Below the pieces are notes generated by a model. The model did not search any database and had not been told where the DNA came from. It saw only the letters and a program-made list of their open reading frames with translations. Below, piece after piece: positions 1 to 6,633 of a stretch of 13,288 nucleotides of DNA (positions are counted from its first letter, which is position 1; the number at the start of each line of letters is the position of its first letter). Location of the stretch: positions 1 to 13,288 of the forward strand of contig CALBJS010000054.1 of NCBI GenBank assembly GCA_937892995.1, in the 5' to 3' direction. The position numbers were made by a program, and so were the translations under genes. Source of the DNA: an uncultured Peptococcaceae bacterium (GTDB taxonomy: Bacteria; Bacillota; Desulfitobacteriia; Desulfitobacteriales; Syntrophobotulaceae).

Positions 1-72
1 TTCGGTAGGATTGTTTTAGATACATAACTAAACCCCCATCCCAATTTCACAAATATATACTAATTATAACAC

Positions 73-91
73 ATTGTGCCATATTGTGCCA
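73..91. repeat. Tandem 9-bp direct repeat, 10-bp period
   Basis: The 9-mer ATTGTGCCA occurs at 73-81 and again at 83-91, offset by exactly 10 bp, about one helical turn. It lies about 50 bp upstream of the small ORF at 137. The spacing suits side-by-side protein binding, but no regulator is identified and chance is a real possibility in so short a repeat. Confidence 0.5.
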
Positions 92-136
92 CATATAAAT
101 GCATAAAAATCAAAAAAATATTTCCCTTAAAGGCTT

Positions 137-343
137 ATGTCTCAAGGGCTGCAGGAATTACGTTTTTTGTTATGGTGTAAAACTTGCGCTACAGGGCCTG
201 TTGGGCTTTTAAGCCTCATTTTCGCCTCTGAGCACGGAAGGGATACTAATTTTGCCTCTGATATAGTTTCCTATTCTATGATTCTAGGCCTTTTCGTCTG
301 TACAGCTATAGATTATTTCTTCAGATATCTGGGACTAATCTAG
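137..343 (+). CDS. Doubtful small membrane protein (68 aa)
   Basis: I do not recognise this ORF. It opens right after an in-frame stop at 128-130 and has a weak AAAGG about 4 bases before the ATG. The product would carry two hydrophobic segments (about residues 18-31 and 43-66) and two early cysteines (WCKTC). It is convergent with the Panacea-domain gene, 51 bp away. Small membrane toxins are known partners of Panacea antitoxins, but such pairs are normally co-directional, so I do not assign that role. It may be non-coding. Confidence 0.28.
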   Translation: MSQGLQELRFLLWCKTCATGPVGLLSLIFASEHGRDTNFASDIVSYSMILGLFVCTAIDYFFRYLGLI

Positions 344-394
344 GTACTACCCTAATAGGCTTATTGTTCAAAAATAAATATACTGTAGCAGGGA

Positions 395-865
395 TTAGAT
401 ACTATACACCAGACAAGTATTATCCTGATTCAATTCTCTTAAGACTTTCTTGGTATTCCAATTAACGATCTCCTCATCAAAATATATTGAACTTTCCCCT
501 TCTTCAAGGCGTTTCCAGGCCAATAACCAAGGTTCTTCGGAACAAGCCAGGCTAAGAAGTTCATGTTGTTTCAGGTGACCGTGAGCATCATAGACTGCTG
601 TGAGAAATTCCTGAAGGTCTCCGTCAGGGATGATTTGGGCGATCTCTCTTTCTGATTTAGGAATCTTCCTCAGCCCGTAACGTTTATACTTATCATATAG
701 TTCCGGGCACACCGGCCCTTTCTCCCAGGCTTCAAATCGTTCTTCAAAAAGTTTCTCCCCAAAGAAAGTAAGATACCAAGCATAAGCGGAATAGCATAAC
801 TTTTGTAACTTATCATTGGTCAGAGCATCAAAAGTAAGCATAGCTTCGGCAATCTGAAAAATCAT
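395..865 (-). CDS. Panacea (DUF4065/GepA/SocA-like) domain protein
   Basis: The 156-residue soluble protein matches the Panacea domain along almost its full length. The N-terminal block ALTNDKLQKLCYSAYAWYL and the following EAWEKGPVCPELYDKYKRYG segment (about residues 15-66) are the typical conserved parts (residue numbers from the chosen start). Panacea proteins act as antitoxins that neutralise many unrelated toxins, and SocA is a proteolytic-adaptor antitoxin of the same family. The start at 865 is preferred over an in-frame ATG at 880, because a G6 run sits 7 bases before it and nothing like a ribosome site precedes 880. No toxin-like gene lies next to it on the same strand, so it is either an orphan, or paired with something outside the usual arrangement. 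The family call is fairly secure; the function here is inference. Confidence 0.82.
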   Translation of the reverse strand: MIFQIAEAMLTFDALTNDKLQKLCYSAYAWYLTFFGEKLFEERFEAWEKGPVCPELYDKYKRYGLRKIPKSEREIAQIIPDGDLQEFLTAVYDAHGHLKQHELLSLACSEEPWLLAWKRLEEGESSIYFDEEIVNWNTKKVLRELNQDNTCLVYSI

Positions 866-1032
866 TCTCTTTCCCCCCATAAATATATCTAGCTTCAGTT
901 AAGAATCTTTTAATGTTTATGCTTTATCCGGCCTAAATATTAATAGGAAAAAAAGAAGACTAAGCCCTAGCTGATTTCAGAGACTCTAAAGTAGTAACTT
1001 TTCTAAGTAGACATCTTGCAAAAATTACTTGA

Positions 1033-1047
1033 TTATAATAAGATTAA
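1033..1047 (+). promoter_or_regulatory. Possible PerR-like box over a -10 element, upstream of rubrerythrin
   Basis: TTATAATAAGATTAA matches the Bacillus PerR consensus TTATAATNATTATAA at 11 of 14 fixed positions, with a perfect left half. It includes TATAAT at 1034-1039, a good -10 hexamer, but no convincing -35 lies at the usual distance. PerR control of rubrerythrin is established in clostridia. The sequence is AT-rich, so chance matches are easy. Confidence 0.35.
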
Positions 1048-1113
1048 ATAGAATTGACATAGGGAATAAGTCCCTGGAAGATTTCACAAGAAAATGAGAA
1101 AGGATTTGATGAC

Positions 1114-1650
1114 ATGAAAGATCTCAAAGGAACTAAAACTGAGCAAAATTTACTGGAAGCTTTTGCCGGGGAATCTCAGGCCAGAAACAAATACACCTAC
1201 TTTGCTTCGGCCGCTAAAAAAGAGGGTTATGAGCAGATTGCCGCTATACTTTTAGAAACTGCAGAAAATGAAAAAGAACATGCTAAACTTTGGTTTAAAA
1301 AGCTCCAAGGTATCGGCACCACTATGGAAAATTTAGCCGCTGCCGCAGCCGGTGAAAATGAAGAATGGACCGATATGTATGCTAGGATGGCTAAAGAAGC
1401 TAGAGAAGAAGGCTTTTCGGATATTGCCGTGCTTTTCGAAGGGGTAGCTAAGATTGAAAAAGAACACGAAGAAAGATATAGAAAATTGCTAGAAAATCTT
1501 AAGCAAAACGGAGTATTCAAAAAGAACGAGAGTGTCACTTGGAAATGTCGTAATTGCGGACATCTGCATGTCGGAACAAAAGCCTTAGAAATGTGTCCGG
1601 TTTGTGCTCACCCTAAGGCCTATTTTGAAATTGCCTCCGGAAACTATTAA
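1114..1650 (+). CDS. rbr: Rubrerythrin
   Basis: A cytoplasmic non-haem di-iron peroxidase that reduces hydrogen peroxide to water with electrons from rubredoxin or NAD(P)H oxidoreductases. The ferritin-like domain (about residues 1-135) carries the expected carboxylate and histidine ligands: E20, E53xxH56, E81xxE84 and E115xxH118. A C-terminal rubredoxin domain holds C145xxC148 and C161xxC164, binding a mononuclear iron. At 178 residues it has the normal two-domain length in the standard order (not a reverse rubrerythrin). A GAAAGGA ribosome site precedes the ATG by about 9 bases. It is monocistronic, closed by a hairpin at 1714-1747, and is the peroxide-removing member of the oxygen-defence group that continues downstream. 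Confidence 0.97.
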   Translation: MKDLKGTKTEQNLLEAFAGESQARNKYTYFASAAKKEGYEQIAAILLETAENEKEHAKLWFKKLQGIGTTMENLAAAAAGENEEWTDMYARMAKEAREEGFSDIAVLFEGVAKIEKEHEERYRKLLENLKQNGVFKKNESVTWKCRNCGHLHVGTKALEMCPVCAHPKAYFEIASGNY

Positions 1651-1713
1651 TCTCTATCTTTCTTCACCGATCGATACTCAAAAGTAGCATACTTTTATTA
1701 TCCGCTAACTAAT

Positions 1714-1747
1714 ATGCCTCACACCTAATTTATGTGGTGTGAGGTAT
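1714..1747 (+). terminator. Hairpin terminator after rubrerythrin
   Basis: CCTCACACC (1717-1725) pairs perfectly with GGTGTGAGG (1736-1744) across a 10-base loop, extended by three more pairs (one G-U) to a 12-bp stem. The T-rich tract is not immediate (TTACTAAACTTTGTTTTTG), so termination efficiency is uncertain, but the position between two separately promoted genes fits. Confidence 0.65.
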
Positions 1748-1790
1748 TTACTAAACTTTGTTTTTGTTTAATCATTCAAAATGGCTAAGG

Positions 1791-1819
1791 TTGAAAAAAG
1801 TCCCAGTTTATTATAATAT
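1791..1819 (+). promoter_or_regulatory. Probable promoter of the fprA-dfx operon
   Basis: TTGAAA at 1791-1796 is followed by TAATAT at 1814-1819 (17-bp spacer) or the overlapping TATAAT at 1812-1817 (15-bp spacer). The 15-mer at 1811-1825 starts with TTATAAT and matches the PerR consensus at 11 of 14 positions, the same score as the site before rubrerythrin. Shared PerR-type control of the two units is therefore possible. Confidence 0.45.
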
Positions 1820-1894
1820 TTAAAGACAGAATAGTAATCTAGTATAGTAATTTTATCTAAGGATTTAAAGAAGAAGAATGAGGTGATTTGCCTA

Positions 1895-3058
1895 ATGAAA
1901 GCAATAAAGCTTAAGGAAGATATCTACTGGGTGGGTGCTATTGATTGGGGCATTAGGAATTTCCACGGTTACTCTACCCAGAGAGGAACAACCTATAATG
2001 CCTTTCTCCTAATTGATGAAAAGATAACCCTGATTGACACCGTTAAATACCACCTGATCGACGAGATGTTAGATCGTATTTCCGACGTGATCAATCCCGC
2101 AGATATTGATTATGTGATCTCTAATCATGTTGAACAAGATCACTCCGGAAGCCTTCCCGAAATAATGGCTATCGCCCGCAACGCAACTCTGGTAACTTCC
2201 CCCAATGGAGAAAAAGGCTTAAGAGCACACTATAAAGAAAACTGGAACTTCCACGTCGCCAAAATGGGAGAAGTCCTCAATATTGGCGAACGGAATCTAA
2301 CCTTCGTCCACACCCCAATGGTCCATTGGCCGGATAATATGGTTACTTATCTCCCGGAAGATCAGATTCTCTTCTCCAATGATGCCTTTGGACAACACAT
2401 TGCCACTTCAGAAAGGTTTGTTGATGAACTACCTCTAGACATAGTACTAGAAGAAGCTCAAAAATATTATGCTAATATAGTTCTCCCTTATGGGGCACAA
2501 GTCAAAAAAGCTCTCGGTGCTTTAGCTGGTCTTAAACTGGATATTATCGCCCCCAGCCACGGAGTTATTTGGCGTTCCGATATTCCTACCATTCTTAATG
2601 AATACGAGAAATGGTCCGGGAACGTCACCGAGAAAAAAGCTGTCATAGTCTATGACACTATGTGGAACTCCACAGAGATGATCGCCGAAAAAATCACGGA
2701 AGCTTTCCAGAATCAGGGTTATAAAACCAGACTATTCGATCTCAAGAAGAATCATATCTCCGATATAATGACCGAAGTTATTAACGCCCAGTACATCTGT
2801 GTAGGATCGCCCACTCTTAATAACAACATAATGCCAACTGTCGCTAGCTTCCTTACCTACCTTAAGGGCCTGGCACCTAAAAAGAGGTTCGGTTTGGCCT
2901 TTGGCTCCTATGGCTGGGGAGGACAAAGTATAGGACAGGTAGAACAATATCTTAAGGATTGCGGATTTGAAACCTTGGAAAATATCAGGATCCAATATAT
3001 CCCTGATGAAGATCAACTAGAAGAGATCAAAGAAAAATTGGAGGGAAAATTATCATGA
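1895..3058 (+). CDS. fprA: Flavodiiron protein (class A), O2/NO reductase
   Basis: A cytoplasmic enzyme reducing O2 to water (or NO to N2O) at a di-iron site fed by FMN. The beta-lactamase-like domain (about 1-245) has the ligand set H78-x-E80-x-D82-H83, H144, D163 and H222. The flavodoxin domain (about 247-387) begins with the FMN phosphate loop VYDTMWNSTEMIA and includes SPTLNNNIMP. At 387 residues it has the basic class A architecture with no fused rubredoxin or flavin reductase, so it needs an external electron donor; no stand-alone rubredoxin gene lies in this window. The ATG at 1895 is chosen because GAGGTGA ends 8 bases before it; a GTG at 1883 lies within that ribosome site. Its stop overlaps the start of desulfoferrodoxin (ATGA), indicating coupled translation. 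Confidence 0.95.
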   Translation: MKAIKLKEDIYWVGAIDWGIRNFHGYSTQRGTTYNAFLLIDEKITLIDTVKYHLIDEMLDRISDVINPADIDYVISNHVEQDHSGSLPEIMAIARNATLVTSPNGEKGLRAHYKENWNFHVAKMGEVLNIGERNLTFVHTPMVHWPDNMVTYLPEDQILFSNDAFGQHIATSERFVDELPLDIVLEEAQKYYANIVLPYGAQVKKALGALAGLKLDIIAPSHGVIWRSDIPTILNEYEKWSGNVTEKKAVIVYDTMWNSTEMIAEKITEAFQNQGYKTRLFDLKKNHISDIMTEVINAQYICVGSPTLNNNIMPTVASFLTYLKGLAPKKRFGLAFGSYGWGGQSIGQVEQYLKDCGFETLENIRIQYIPDEDQLEEIKEKLEGKLS

Positions 3059-3435
3059 CTAAGTTAAGAGATTTATACAAATGTAACATTTGCGGTAATG
3101 TGGTGGAAATAGTTCATCCCGGTGCCCCCGCTTTGGTCTGCTGTGGCCAACCTATGGAGAAGCTGGAAGCAAAAACCGAAGATACCGGTACCGAAAAACA
3201 TGTCCCCGTGGTGGAGCCAACTGATGACGGGATTAAAGTCACTATTGGCAGTGTTGAACACCCGATGGAAGAGAAGCACTATATCAAGTTCATCGAAGTT
3301 CTTACTCATTGTAAAGTACTCCGAGGAGAGCTGGATCCCGGCAGGAAAGCTGAGGCCTTTTTTGCCGTTAAACCCGAAAAAGTACTCGAAGTTCGAGAAT
3401 ACTGCAACCTTCACGGCTTATGGAAAACAAAGTAA
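3055..3435 (+). CDS. dfx: Desulfoferrodoxin (class I superoxide reductase)
   Basis: Reduces superoxide to hydrogen peroxide without releasing oxygen, in the cytoplasm of anaerobes. The N-terminal desulforedoxin domain (about 1-38) binds centre I iron through C10, C13, C29 and C30. The catalytic domain carries E47-K48-H49, H69, H75, C117 and H120, the complete His4-Cys centre II set with the substrate-guiding lysine. Length (126 aa) is standard. It overlaps fprA by four bases (ATGA). Its product peroxide is the substrate of the rubrerythrin encoded 1.4 kb upstream. No terminator separates it from the TlpA-like gene 66 bp downstream. Confidence 0.97.
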   Translation: MTKLRDLYKCNICGNVVEIVHPGAPALVCCGQPMEKLEAKTEDTGTEKHVPVVEPTDDGIKVTIGSVEHPMEEKHYIKFIEVLTHCKVLRGELDPGRKAEAFFAVKPEKVLEVREYCNLHGLWKTK

Positions 3436-3501
3436 AGTAACATCCATCCCTTTAAGGAAAATTATGAAAAGGCTTTATTAAGAGTTTCTTGGAGGAACAC
3501 T

Positions 3502-4023
3502 ATGGCTATGAAAAAAATAAAAAAAACATATAAGAATACTACAAGGTTAACCTTAATCCTAATCCTACTGTCTCTGACCTTAGTCCTTAGTGGCTGTTCC
3601 GGTGTAGGCAAAGGAAGTGAGGCACCTGATTTCACTCTTGCCGATCTGGACGGTAATAATATTACCTTACTTGATCTGCGAGATAAAAATGTCTACCTTA
3701 ACTTTTGGGCTTCCTGGTGTGACCCCTGTAAAGATGAAATGCCTGATATTGAAAAAATCCACCAAGAATACCTTGATAAAGATTTAATTGTCCTTACCAT
3801 TAATACCGGAGAAGATAAAGAGACTGTTACGAAATTCATGGAAGAAGGCGGTTATTCCTTCCCCGTACTACTCGATTTAAATCTGGATGTAGCCCGTGAA
3901 TACAATACTTCTAATATCCCAGTATCTTTTTTCCTTGACAAAGAAGGTAAAGTCATCGAAAAAAAGGAAGGCCTAATGTCCGGAACTGAAATGAGAAAAG
4001 CCATCGAACTATTATCCAAATAG
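3502..4023 (+). CDS. TlpA/ResA-like thioredoxin lipoprotein (CDPC)
   Basis: An extracytoplasmic thiol-disulfide oxidoreductase anchored by lipid. Residues 1-31 form a lysine-rich n-region and hydrophobic core ending in the lipobox L-S-G-C, with C32 the lipidated residue. The thioredoxin fold (about 40-173) has W72-C73-D74-P75-C76 and the cis-proline in NIPVS (P140), so the active site is intact. CDPC is less usual than CGPC and may shift the redox potential. GGAGG lies 6 bases before the chosen ATG. It follows dfx without a visible terminator, so it is likely in the fprA-dfx operon. It is a close paralogue of the protein encoded at 5276-5872; both share the block NVYLNFWASWC. Substrate is unknown; cytochrome c haem-site reduction is one possibility. 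Confidence 0.92.
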   Translation: MAMKKIKKTYKNTTRLTLILILLSLTLVLSGCSGVGKGSEAPDFTLADLDGNNITLLDLRDKNVYLNFWASWCDPCKDEMPDIEKIHQEYLDKDLIVLTINTGEDKETVTKFMEEGGYSFPVLLDLNLDVAREYNTSNIPVSFFLDKEGKVIEKKEGLMSGTEMRKAIELLSK

Positions 4024-4063
4024 CAAAAAAAGATATAAAACGATTTTTACCCGGTTCAATTAT

Positions 4064-4107
4064 TAAGACCTCCTACCAGAGAAATCAAGCTCGAATAGGA
4101 GGCCTTA
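4064..4107 (+). terminator. Hairpin after the TlpA-like lipoprotein gene
   Basis: AAGACCTCCTA (4065-4075) pairs with TAGGAGGCCTT (4096-4106) at 10 of 11 positions, plus T4064-A4107, over a 20-base loop. Only a mixed AT tract follows rather than a clean T-run. It most likely ends the fprA-dfx-tlpA transcript; a structured leader for the next small gene is an alternative. Confidence 0.5.
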
Positions 4108-4167
4108 TTATGTATAATTTTCCTCTTTTAGGAAATATTAATAAAAATATTTCCTGCGAGGATAATT

Positions 4168-4377
4168 ATGTATCCCTGGACAAGCTTTCCTAACTTAGAA
4201 AGACAATTGAGATTCTCTAATTTTAAACCTTATTATAACTCTCTGGATGAAGAGGCGATTACGAGCGAGGTATGCCCCTCTTGTAATATAGGGTTAAAAT
4301 ACATAGGTTATAAAAGTCCCCACAGATATCGTGCTTTTATGTATTGTGGAAGTTGTAGATATTGGGAGGAGTACTAG
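4168..4377 (+). CDS. Small zinc-ribbon protein, function unknown
   Basis: A 69-residue hypothetical protein. Its C-terminal half has two CxxC knuckles, CPSC at 36-39 and CGSC at 60-63, spaced as in a zinc ribbon; the first half is rich in aromatic residues. No signal peptide or membrane segment is visible, so it is probably cytoplasmic. GAGGA lies 5 bases before the ATG, supporting real translation. It sits alone between two redox gene groups, with hairpins on both sides. I do not recognise the family, and the zinc-binding role is inferred only from the cysteines. Confidence 0.72.
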   Translation: MYPWTSFPNLERQLRFSNFKPYYNSLDEEAITSEVCPSCNIGLKYIGYKSPHRYRAFMYCGSCRYWEEY

Positions 4378-4400
4378 AAGAATTCATATCACCTCTTTCC

Positions 4401-4442
4401 GATAGCTTATCCCAACCGAAACCCCGTAGTGGTTAGGTTATC
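4401..4442 (+). other. Weak hairpin-forming stretch between zinc ribbon and ccdA
   Basis: CCCAACC (4411-4417) pairs with GGTTAGG (4431-4437) with one mismatch over a 13-base loop, and GATA/TTATC arms outside can extend it. There is no T-run directly after. It could end the small gene or structure the ccdA leader. No known riboswitch consensus was recognised. Confidence 0.25.
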
Positions 4443-4552
4443 TTACCATCTACAGTTTTGGTTCTTTTATTACCCTTTAGTATATTAGTCACGGAGTAAC
4501 TACTATACAATATGTTATGATGGTAGAAAATATCTAAATGCCGGAGGTTTTA

Positions 4553-5242
4553 ATGGACACAGTTTCTTTAGTCGTTGCTTTCTTAGCCGGCCTATTATCC
4601 TTTCTCTCGCCCTGCATTCTTCCCCTGGTGCCGGCTTACCTAAGTTATATTACAGGTAACGCCATCGCAGATCTATCAACAGGAGAATTAAAACGAGCTT
4701 TAATGTTTAAAGCCCTGGGGTTTGTCTTTGGGTTCTCTATAGTTTTTATTATTATGGGGGCCTCAGCAAGTAAATTAGGGCAAGTTTTTACCGACTACCA
4801 AGATTTACTTCAAAAGATAGGCGGAGTCCTGATTATCATTATGGGTATTCACCTGAGCGGCATTTTTAAGATTAAATGGTTATATCGGGAAAGACGATTA
4901 GTAAAAATTTCTGAAAAAAATCGAGGCCTTGGTTCTGTCTTTGTCGGGATGGCTTTTGCTACAGGCTGGACCCCTTGCATCGGACCGGTGCTGGCTGCTA
5001 TTCTGGTCTATGCCGGAAGCCTGGAGACAATATCCAGCGGGATATTCCTTTTGACCTTCTATTCCCTAGGTATGGCCATACCCTTCTTAATAACCGCCCT
5101 CGCTATAGGTAAGTTCACTTTATACTTTGGAAAATTCTCTAAATACCTTAAGCTAGTCTCCCTTCTAAGCGGTATGCTGCTTATCATCACCGGAATTTTA
5201 ATTTTTACCAATAAACTTGCCTTCCTTGCAGGAATATACTAA
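4553..5242 (+). CDS. ccdA: Cytochrome c biogenesis protein CcdA (thiol electron transporter)
   Basis: A polytopic membrane protein that carries reducing equivalents from cytoplasmic thioredoxin to extracytoplasmic thioredoxin-like proteins. About six hydrophobic segments are visible over 229 residues, the usual size. The two redox cysteines lie in the family motifs SPCILPLVPAYLSYITG near the N-terminus and TGWTPCIGPVLAA in the middle. The ATG at 4553 is chosen because GGAGG ends 5 bases before it; an in-frame ATG at 4538 has no ribosome site. The thioredoxin gene follows after 33 bases, so the two are almost certainly co-transcribed, and the CDPC lipoprotein encoded upstream is a second likely client. 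Confidence 0.95.
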   Translation: MDTVSLVVAFLAGLLSFLSPCILPLVPAYLSYITGNAIADLSTGELKRALMFKALGFVFGFSIVFIIMGASASKLGQVFTDYQDLLQKIGGVLIIIMGIHLSGIFKIKWLYRERRLVKISEKNRGLGSVFVGMAFATGWTPCIGPVLAAILVYAGSLETISSGIFLLTFYSLGMAIPFLITALAIGKFTLYFGKFSKYLKLVSLLSGMLLIITGILIFTNKLAFLAGIY

Positions 5243-5275
5243 AGTCCTTTGAGTCCCAATGAAAGGAGAGATCAT

Positions 5276-5872
5276 ATGAAAAGAAATTTCCCAGTGTGGC
5301 TAGGTGTAATAATTGTCTTCTTTGCCGGATTTCTTATCTACAGTATACTTAACCGGCCTTCGGATACTCTGCAACCCCCTATTTCCCAACATTCTTCTGA
5401 CAACCAACAACCTAGCGAGGAGCAACCCCCAATCACAGATAAAAGTGCGGATAGAAGCGGAGTTCAGTCTGCGCCAAATTTTACCTTAACTAATCTAGAC
5501 AGTGAAACTGTCTCCCTCTCCGATTTTAAAGGCAAGAATGTCTATCTTAATTTCTGGGCGTCTTGGTGTGGCCCCTGTAAATTGGAAATGCCTGATCTTG
5601 AGAAAATCTCTCAGGAATACCAAGACAAGGATTTAGTAGTCCTTGCTGTTAATGTTGGGGAAAACCAGAATAAAGTACAAGCCTTTATGGATGCTAATGA
5701 ATTCAGCTTCCCTGTTCTTCTCGATCCCCAAGGTAAAGCCGCTAAAACTTATAAAGTCTCCTCAATTCCTGTTTCCATTTTCATAAATGAAGAAGGTATA
5801 ATAGTTAATAAAAAGATTGGTTTGATGACCCATAGCCAGATGAAGGCTTATATATCGGAACTTAAGATTTAA
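5276..5872 (+). CDS. TlpA/ResA-like thioredoxin, membrane-anchored (CGPC)
   Basis: An extracytoplasmic thiol reductant, presumably recharged by CcdA. Residues 5-25 form an uncleaved anchor with no lipobox. A proline/glutamine/serine-rich linker (about 27-66) leads to a thioredoxin domain with W97-C98-G99-P100-C101 and cis-proline P165. The ATG at 5276 has AAAGGAG 7 bases upstream, better than a TTG at 5249. The nearest relative in the window is the lipoprotein at 3502-4023; the anchors and CxxC dipeptides differ while much of the fold is shared. The gene overlaps the stop of the convergent trhA (shared TTAA), leaving no room for a terminator between them. Confidence 0.93.
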   Translation: MKRNFPVWLGVIIVFFAGFLIYSILNRPSDTLQPPISQHSSDNQQPSEEQPPITDKSADRSGVQSAPNFTLTNLDSETVSLSDFKGKNVYLNFWASWCGPCKLEMPDLEKISQEYQDKDLVVLAVNVGENQNKVQAFMDANEFSFPVLLDPQGKAAKTYKVSSIPVSIFINEEGIIVNKKIGLMTHSQMKAYISELKI

Positions 5873-6516
5873 ACAAGAACATATTTATATACAAAGATAT
5901 AATGAGTGATGCTTCCCGCCAGGATAAAAAGGTGAAATATCTCGTGGAATCCGAACTTCCAGAGTTTTAACCTTTTCGGTTTTAGGGCATAGAATACCGA
6001 ACCTACAGAATATAAGAGGCCACCTAAGACCAGAAGAAATACTCCCTTACCTGGTAAAGCAAGAGAAATCGGATAGATGAAAAATACCGCCAACCAGCCA
6101 AGAAGTAGATAAAATCCTGTATATAACCATCTGGGAGCATCGAACCATACTAACTTCAACACTATCCCTAGTACAGTTAAGGCCCAGATGGCGATTAATA
6201 ATCCGATTCCCAGTTTTCCTTTTAAGATTATAAGGCAAATCGGGGTATAAGTACCGGCGATCAGCACATAGATCATACAATGATCTATTTTTCTTAAGAT
6301 GCGGGTAACTTCAGTACTGGAAATAACCCAATGATAGACACTGGAAGAAGAATAAAGGAGAATAAGGCTTAAGCCGAAGATCAAGGCCGCGAAAAGATGA
6401 ACCACACTTCCCGCCTGTACAGATTTAATAATTAGCAAGATCAGCCCAGCCAGGGAAAGAACAGCACCAATTAGATGAGACATAGAATTAACAGGCTCAC
6501 GGATTCTTAAGTACAT
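5869..6516 (-). CDS. trhA: Hemolysin III / PAQR family membrane protein TrhA
   Basis: A 215-residue integral membrane protein with seven hydrophobic stretches, the usual length for the YqfA/hemolysin III group. The signature residues of the family are present: E7 and H14 in REPVNSMSHLIG, SSSVYHW, DHCMIYVLIAGTYTP, and the C-terminal HEIFHLFILAGSITH, whose histidines with the aspartate and serine form the putative metal site. Bacterial members are linked to membrane homeostasis; a haemolytic role is not implied. GGGAGAG precedes the start by about 8 bases. It has its own extended -10 promoter and is not obviously part of the signalling operon upstream. Confidence 0.93.
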   Translation of the reverse strand: MYLRIREPVNSMSHLIGAVLSLAGLILLIIKSVQAGSVVHLFAALIFGLSLILLYSSSSVYHWVISSTEVTRILRKIDHCMIYVLIAGTYTPICLIILKGKLGIGLLIAIWALTVLGIVLKLVWFDAPRWLYTGFYLLLGWLAVFFIYPISLALPGKGVFLLVLGGLLYSVGSVFYALKPKRLKLWKFGFHEIFHLFILAGSITHYIFVYKYVLV

Positions 6517-6557
6517 AATCTTGCTCTCCCTGCATGTAGTATTGATTTCTAGATATT

Positions 6558-6566
6558 ATTATACCA
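6558..6566 (-). promoter_or_regulatory. Extended -10 promoter of trhA
   Basis: Read on the minus strand, TGG-TATAAT gives a perfect -10 hexamer with the upstream TGn extension. A weak -35 (TTGGGC, spacer about 19) lies further upstream. The implied start site is about 35 bases before the trhA ATG. Confidence 0.6.
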
Positions 6567-6633
6567 AAGAACAGAAACCTTTGCCCAAAAAGTTCCTGAT
6601 CGAAAAACTACTAGGCATACTGCGAAAAGAAAA

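Larger units (their letters stand above)
1..394. other. AT-rich stretch without a convincing gene
   Basis: This stretch holds only one open frame of any length, the doubtful 68-codon ORF at 137-343, and a 9-bp direct repeat at 73-91. I see no RNA gene, no hairpin followed by a T-run and no recognisable remnant of a larger gene. The minus-strand gene at 395-865 reads into it, but no clear terminator for that gene is visible here. Confidence 0.5.

Noticed and set aside
1054..1059. TTGACA as a -35 element for rubrerythrin
   Set aside because: The hexamer is perfect, but the expected -10 position (about 1077-1083) reads GGAAGAT, too far from consensus.
1227..1538. Minus-strand ORF of 103 codons inside rubrerythrin
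   Set aside because: It is antisense to a clear rubrerythrin gene, has low-complexity serine/phenylalanine content, and no ribosome site.
3073..3481. Overlapping ORFs on both strands across desulfoferrodoxin (3073-3414 minus, 3122-3481 plus)
   Set aside because: Desulfoferrodoxin has all metal ligands in its own frame; the others resemble no family and are frame shadows.
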